Shown here piece after piece: positions 6,541 to 9,184 of a stretch of 9,184 nt of DNA. The notes below the pieces were generated by a model that saw only the letters and a list, made by a program, of their open reading frames with translations, was not told where the DNA came from and did not search any database. The position numbers and the translations under genes are program-made. Origin of the DNA: Candidatus Atribacteria bacterium (GTDB taxonomy: Bacteria; Atribacterota; Phoenicimicrobiia; Phoenicimicrobiales; Stramentimicrobiaceae); NCBI GenBank assembly GCA_016934875.1, contig JAFGSC010000309.1:1-9184 (forward strand), written 5' to 3'. The stretch's first letter is position 1, and each line of letters starts with the position of its first letter.

Positions 6541-6702
6541 AATAAGGTAATAAGGTTATAAAGGAATTCGTTGATTTCAATAGCTACTAAGGTCTTAAAG
6601 ACTAAAATAAGGTTTTAAAAATTCGACATAAGAACCTTATTTTTATCTTTTTTACCTTAGTAGAAAAACGACACCACCCATTCCTAACCTTATTACCTTA
6701 TT
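6541..6702. repeat. REP-type nested palindrome, unit 1
   Basis: Three inverted repeats are nested inside one another. The outer arms AATAAGGTAATAAGGTT (6541-6557) and complement (6686-6702) are perfect over 17 bp. The middle arms CTACTAAGGT (6584-6593) and complement (6654-6663) are perfect over 10 bp. The inner arms (6597-6614 and 6633-6650) match at 16 of 18. The whole can fold as one long interrupted hairpin. Palindromic arrays beside a Y1 transposase are characteristic of REP elements mobilised in trans. Confidence 0.85.
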
Positions 6703-6756
6703 CCTTTGCTGAACCAAAAATGGGAGCATCGTTTGTTGTATTCCAATTACATACCC

Positions 6757-6973
6757 AATAAGGTAATAAGGTTTAAGGATTCCGTTGATTTTGATAGCTA
6801 CTAAGGTGTTAAAGACTAAAATAAGGTTTTAAATTCTCGCTGATTTTCAAAAGCTACTAAGGTTTCCAAGACTAAAATGAGTTTTTACAAAATTCACCAT
6901 AAAAACCTTATTTTAATCTTTTTTACCTTAGTAGAAAAACGACACCACCCATTTCTAACCTTATTACCTTATT
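6757..6973. repeat. REP-type nested palindrome, unit 2, with internal duplication
   Basis: The outer arms (6757-6773 and 6957-6973) are identical to those of unit 1. The CTACTAAGGT arm is present twice on the left (6798-6807 and 6854-6863) but only once, as complement, on the right (6925-6934), so about 55 bases of the left arm have been duplicated inside the unit. The bases before the unit (ATTCCAATTxCATACCC) recur before unit 3, indicating tandem amplification. Confidence 0.85.
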
Positions 6974-7027
6974 CTTTTCCCGAATAAAAAATGTGTGTAT
7001 CGTTTTTTACATTCCAATTGCATACCC

Positions 7028-7187
7028 AATAAGGTAATAAGGTTTAAGGATTTCGTTGATTTTGATAGCTACTAAGGTGTTAAAGACTAAAATAAGGTTT
7101 TAATCAATTCGACATAAGAACCTTATTTTTATCTTTTTTCCTTAGTAGAAAAATAAAAATCCCCCATCCTTACTTTATTTTCTTATT
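7028..7187. repeat. REP-type nested palindrome, unit 3, decayed right arm
   Basis: The left outer arm (7028-7044) is perfect and the middle arms (7069-7078, 7140-7148) are kept, but the right outer arm (7171-7187) differs from the consensus at 4 of 17 positions. That decayed arm encodes the last few residues and stop codon of the transposase, so gene and palindrome overlap. The hairpin could also help to end transcription of the transposase. Confidence 0.75.
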
Positions 7188-7622
7188 CTTGTGCAGGGTT
7201 TCCTGATAATGCTTTATAAATTGTTCATACTCCTCAGCAAAGGTCACTTTCTTATGATGCTCGGCTTGATTAAGAATATATTTACATACCTTATCGACAT
7301 CAGCTTTTGAAACTGAAAAGGCAGATGCTGAACCTTGCCATGCAAATTTTCCTGTGGCAAGGTTATTCTCATTGATAAATCGCTCCGAGCTTTCTGCAAC
7401 AATGGTAGCCAGTTCTTGCTCCGATATTGCAGGAGATCGGGAAGCTATGAAATGTAAATGTTCAGGATTTGCACGAATAGCGTACATTTTGGACGAATTA
7501 TTATTTACAATTCCAGTAATATATTTTTCTATCCGAATACGGCTGCTTTCTGGGATTAATGGTTGCCGCCCTAATGTGCTGAGCACAAAATGGGTGTATA
7601 AGTTGTGGTATTCGATTTTCAT
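7170..7622 (-). CDS. REP-associated Y1 (IS200/IS605-like) transposase (150 aa)
   Basis: A single-strand DNA nicking enzyme of the HUH/Y1 family, related to TnpA of IS200/IS605 and to REP-associated tyrosine transposases. Seen: the HUH motif as His55-Leu56-His57 in PEHLHFIAS, Trp95-Gln96 followed by AFSVS (101-105), and the catalytic tyrosine helix VCKYILNQAEHHKK with Tyr115 and Gln119. Its length is normal for the family and the key residues are intact. The ATG at 7622 has no good Shine-Dalgarno upstream, so expression may be weak. REP palindromes of one family lie on both sides, and the C-terminal codons run into a REP arm, which fits an enzyme acting on these repeats in trans. No TnpB or other cargo is present. 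Repeat copy 2 lies upstream with a promoter facing the gene. Confidence 0.92.
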   Translation of the reverse strand: MKIEYHNLYTHFVLSTLGRQPLIPESSRIRIEKYITGIVNNNSSKMYAIRANPEHLHFIASRSPAISEQELATIVAESSERFINENNLATGKFAWQGSASAFSVSKADVDKVCKYILNQAEHHKKVTFAEEYEQFIKHYQETLHKNKKIK

Positions 7623-7634
7623 GTCAAATGAGGG

Positions 7635-7676
7635 AATAAGGTTTAAGGATTTCGTTGATTTTTAAATTCTACTAAG
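7635..7676. repeat. Half REP unit upstream of the transposase
   Basis: Only the left half of the REP unit is present: AATAAGGTT (7635-7643), the conserved TTAAGGATTTCGTTGATTTT segment and CTACTAAG (7669-7676). It stops abruptly and repeat copy 2 begins at the next base or two, so this is a junction between two repeat families. Its orientation is the same as units 1 to 3. Confidence 0.8.
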
Positions 7677-7960
7677 AATGAAAATTGTATTCGGTTGCCA
7701 GTGCTGTGATGTTTGGTGCGAAAGACATGGTGTACGTGATCCAAATGCTTCGGCTGCTTTTCAATGGGAAGATTTTCCGTTATCTGTTCCACAATTGGTC
7801 TCCCAGGTCAGTTACAGACATCTCAAGCGAAACGCTACCCTCATTTTGTACAGGTAAAAAATCAGTGAGAAACAGGAAGCGATGTTATTCAGTCATCATA
7901 TCAGGGTGAGGCGCCGTGCTACCTGCGACAAGATGAGTTGTTTAATCGTAAGTTACTGAT

Positions 7961-7988
7961 AATATAACACTATTTTTTTATTTGTCAA
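7961..7988 (-). promoter_or_regulatory. Repeat-borne promoter, copy 2
   Basis: Minus strand TTGACA (7988-7983), 16-base spacer, TATATT (7966-7961). Transcription would start near 7954 and could reach the transposase start codon after about 330 bases. Confidence 0.7.
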
Positions 7989-8030
7989 GTTGTTTTTTAA
8001 TTTTTTGTGAAATGGAGATATTTTTTTAAA

Positions 8031-8055
8031 CCGCAGAGACGCAAAGACGCAAAGG
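8031..8055. repeat. CCGCAGAGACGCAAAG-type dispersed repeat
   Basis: A short G+C-richer motif (CCGCAGAGACGCAAAG, with GACGCAAAG repeated once) in AT-rich DNA, followed by ATGACAAATGAACAAATGTC. A degenerate version, CCGCTGAAGCGCAAAG, stands at 9041-9056 after copy 3, followed by the same ATGACAAAT block. Motifs of this kind are widely dispersed in environmental bacterial genomes. Its function is unknown. Confidence 0.6.
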
Positions 8056-8147
8056 AAATTTCAAATGACAAATGAACAAATGTCAAACAAATCTCAATAT
8101 TCAATAATCAATTTCCAAATAAACCAATAGTACTTTTGCATACATTT

Positions 8148-8435
8148 TCAATTCTGAACAATCCTGATTTCTAAACGATAACCCAAAACCTCTACATATT
8201 TCTTTAACGTGGCTAAAGAAGGAGAATGTTTGCCACTGGTTAGGGAAGACTCAAGTCGAGTAATGGCAGGAGGTTTGGTGCCCATCCGTTTGGCAATTTC
8301 TGCCTGACTCAACCCTGCTTTTTTACGAGCTGAAAGCAGGGATTTCAACAGCGTGAATTCAGGTTCAAGCGCATCGTATTCAGCTTTGACGCCATTTCTG
8401 TCCAATGCTTTTCTTTTTAATTCATTGTGACTCAT
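8148..8435 (-). CDS. HigA-like XRE-family antitoxin (95 aa)
   Basis: The antitoxin and probable autorepressor of the second toxin-antitoxin module. Residues 30-87 form an XRE/Cro helix-turn-helix: LLSARKKAGLSQAEIAKRMG gives helices 1 and 2, TKPPAITRLES the recognition helix, then a helix with SLATLKKYVEVLG and a closing strand YRLEIRIVQN. The N-terminal 25 residues (MSHNELKRKALDRNGVKAEYDAL) would contact the toxin. The ATG at 8435 is chosen because it overlaps the toxin stop in ATGA and has AGAGGTG about nine bases upstream; the frame is open further upstream, but only inside the toxin gene. Toxin-first order and translational coupling are typical of HigBA modules. Operator-like dyad 8768-8783 is its likely target. 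Confidence 0.92.
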   Translation of the reverse strand: MSHNELKRKALDRNGVKAEYDALEPEFTLLKSLLSARKKAGLSQAEIAKRMGTKPPAITRLESSLTSGKHSPSLATLKKYVEVLGYRLEIRIVQN

Positions 8436-8758
8436 ATTTTTTTCACCTCTTTCATTCTTGCATAAGCAATCTCCAATTCCTTTTTGGGAATTTTCTGAGA
8501 TTTTTTGATAAAGACATGGAGCATAATAATTATTTTTCCAATTTTGGTGCAATAAAAAACCCTTGCAATCCCCTCTTTGCTTTTTACACGCAGCTCGAAA
8601 AGACCATCTCCGATTGCCTTCGTATGTGGAGTTCCTAAATTGGGACCAAATTCAAGCATCAGATCAGTTAATCGCAAATAACGAGCCAATAAACCATCTG
8701 GCAAATTGAGAATCGCTTCCTCGACAGCTTCGCTGTAATATTCGATGGTATATTCCAT
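8432..8758 (-). CDS. HigB-like (Gp49/RelE superfamily) toxin (108 aa)
   Basis: A RelE-superfamily toxin of the phage Gp49-like/HigB type, usually a ribosome-dependent mRNA interferase. Seen: an N-terminal helix pair (11-38), the strand pair GLFELRVKSKEGIARVFYC (52-70), IIIMLHVFIKKSQKIPKKELEIA (77-98), whose HxFxKKxxKxP pattern is diagnostic, and a final basic helix (98-107). Length is normal and no key residue is obviously missing. The ATG at 8758 has no Shine-Dalgarno and lies where transcription from the promoter just upstream is predicted to begin, so translation may be leaderless. The stop codon overlaps the antitoxin start by four bases. Toxin activity is inferred from family membership. 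Confidence 0.93.
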   Translation of the reverse strand: MEYTIEYYSEAVEEAILNLPDGLLARYLRLTDLMLEFGPNLGTPHTKAIGDGLFELRVKSKEGIARVFYCTKIGKIIIMLHVFIKKSQKIPKKELEIAYARMKEVKKI

Positions 8759-8764
8759 GTGCTC

Positions 8765-8793
8765 AATATAACAAATATGTTATCATAATGCAA
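8765..8793 (-). promoter_or_regulatory. higBA promoter with operator-like dyad
   Basis: On the minus strand TTGCAT (8793-8788), a 17-base spacer and TATATT (8770-8765) make a good sigma-70 promoter. A perfect dyad ATAACA-AATA-TGTTAT (8768-8783, plus-strand reading) lies between and over the boxes, where a bound HigA dimer would block RNA polymerase. The expected start point is at or next to the ATG at 8758. Confidence 0.65.
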
Positions 8794-8819
8794 GGGAAAA
8801 ATTGTTTAATTTAATTTTT

Positions 8820-9095
8820 TCAGTCAGGGACATCTCAAGCGAAACGCTACCCTCATTTTGTGCAGGTAAAAAAATCGGTGAGAAACAGGAAGCGATGTTA
8901 TTTAGTCATCATACCAGTGCCAGGCGACGTGCGACCTGCGACAGAATGAGTTGTTTATTTGTATGTAGCTAATAATATAATATTATTTTTTTATTTGTCA
9001 AGATGTTTTTAAATTTTTAAGAATTGGGGATATTTTTATACCGCTGAAGCGCAAAGAAAAATAAAATTCCAAATGACAAATGGACAAATATCAAA
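8820..9095 (-). repeat. Interspersed promoter-bearing repeat, copy 3 (truncated)
   Basis: It matches copies 1 and 2 from CAGTCAGGGACATC onward, but the portion corresponding to the first ~130 bases of copy 1 is missing; the higBA promoter region begins about 30 bases to the left instead. The promoter tail and the downstream CCGCTGAAGCGCAAAG and ATGACAAAT segments are kept. It lies directly upstream of the higBA module. Confidence 0.82.
8974..9001 (-). promoter_or_regulatory. Repeat-borne promoter, copy 3
   Basis: Minus strand TTGACA (9001-8996), 16-base spacer, TATATT (8979-8974). It could add a second, longer transcript to higBA starting about 210 bases upstream of the toxin ATG. Confidence 0.68.
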
Positions 9096-9184
9096 TAATA
9101 AAGGGTGTTTAAACAAATATTTTTAAATTTGAGGAAATTCGTCTCCCTTGCTATTTTTACCCAATTTTTTTTAACTCTTAGCAA
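9096..9184. other. Unassigned right edge
   Basis: An AT-rich end of the window with no gene, hairpin or clear repeat. Confidence 0.4.

Larger units (their letters stand above)
7678..8095 (-). repeat. Interspersed promoter-bearing repeat, copy 2
   Basis: The left end matches copy 1 from the base after the half REP unit, and similarity runs through the promoter tail to about 8028; beyond that it continues to match only copy 3. It has a one-base deletion in a T-run relative to copy 3 that shifts the conserved peptide frame. A short minus-strand frame at 7672-7728 (MSFAPNITALATEYNFH plus one residue) ends in stop codons supplied by the REP half. It lies upstream of the transposase gene. Confidence 0.85.

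Noticed and set aside
6541..7187. CRISPR array reading of the tandem AAGGTAATAAGG units
   Set aside because: The units are long nested palindromes with conserved rather than unique spacers, and no cas gene is present; the REP plus Y1 transposase explanation fits.
7354..7665. Plus-strand open frame opposite the transposase
   Set aside because: It is a shadow of the Y1 transposase frame, which carries the intact HUH and tyrosine motifs.
8405..8638. Plus-strand open frame opposite higBA
   Set aside because: Antisense to two recognised genes; no motif or ribosome site.

Overview
This is a low-GC window, probably accessory DNA, from a Gram-negative bacterium. The evidence for Gram-negative is the end of a TonB-dependent outer-membrane receptor gene at the left edge and a second copy of that gene end at 958-1161. 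The dense repeats (a REP-type palindrome array with its Y1 transposase, a three-copy interspersed repeat and short dispersed repeats) suit a large-genome environmental bacterium. I cannot assign a phylum with confidence.

Layout. 1-60 is the last 20 codons of the receptor gene, followed by a strong terminator (163-202). 279-927 is a plus-strand toxin-antitoxin pair with its own promoter and an operator-like dyad. Its RelE-type toxin carries a five-cysteine insert. 958-1161 is the second receptor 3' end, identical to 1-60 over its last 60 bases. 1413-5954 is a tight four-gene minus-strand operon that I cannot match to a named system. In order of transcription it encodes: A (486 aa, soluble, unknown); B (661 aa, B-box-like zinc finger, two-helix membrane hairpin, large core, C-terminal SHOCT-like helices); C (65 aa, a stand-alone copy of the same zinc finger); and D (287 aa, Ig-like domain, conserved helical segment, coiled coil). 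A and B appear to share a distantly related core. This operon is the best candidate for an undescribed system; a membrane-anchored scaffold or sensor assembled through zinc fingers is my inference only.

5955-9184 is a mosaic of mobile and repeated DNA, with all genes on the minus strand. A ~350-bp repeat occurs at 6081, 7678 and (truncated) 8820. Each copy carries the same consensus-like promoter (TTGACA, 16-base spacer, TATATT) pointing to the minus strand, and each copy lies directly upstream of a minus-strand block: the four-gene operon, the REP-associated transposase, and a HigBA-type toxin-antitoxin pair. Between copies 1 and 2 lie three and a half nested-palindrome REP units and the transposase, whose last codons sit in a REP arm. 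The HigBA pair has a promoter and operator so close to its start codon that the mRNA may be leaderless.

Functionally the window combines two autoregulated type II toxin-antitoxin modules, a domesticated-type Y1 transposase with its REP substrates, a repeat family that may act as a portable promoter, and the uncharacterised zinc-finger/membrane operon. Gene calls rest on reading frames, ribosome binding sites and motifs; no database search was possible.
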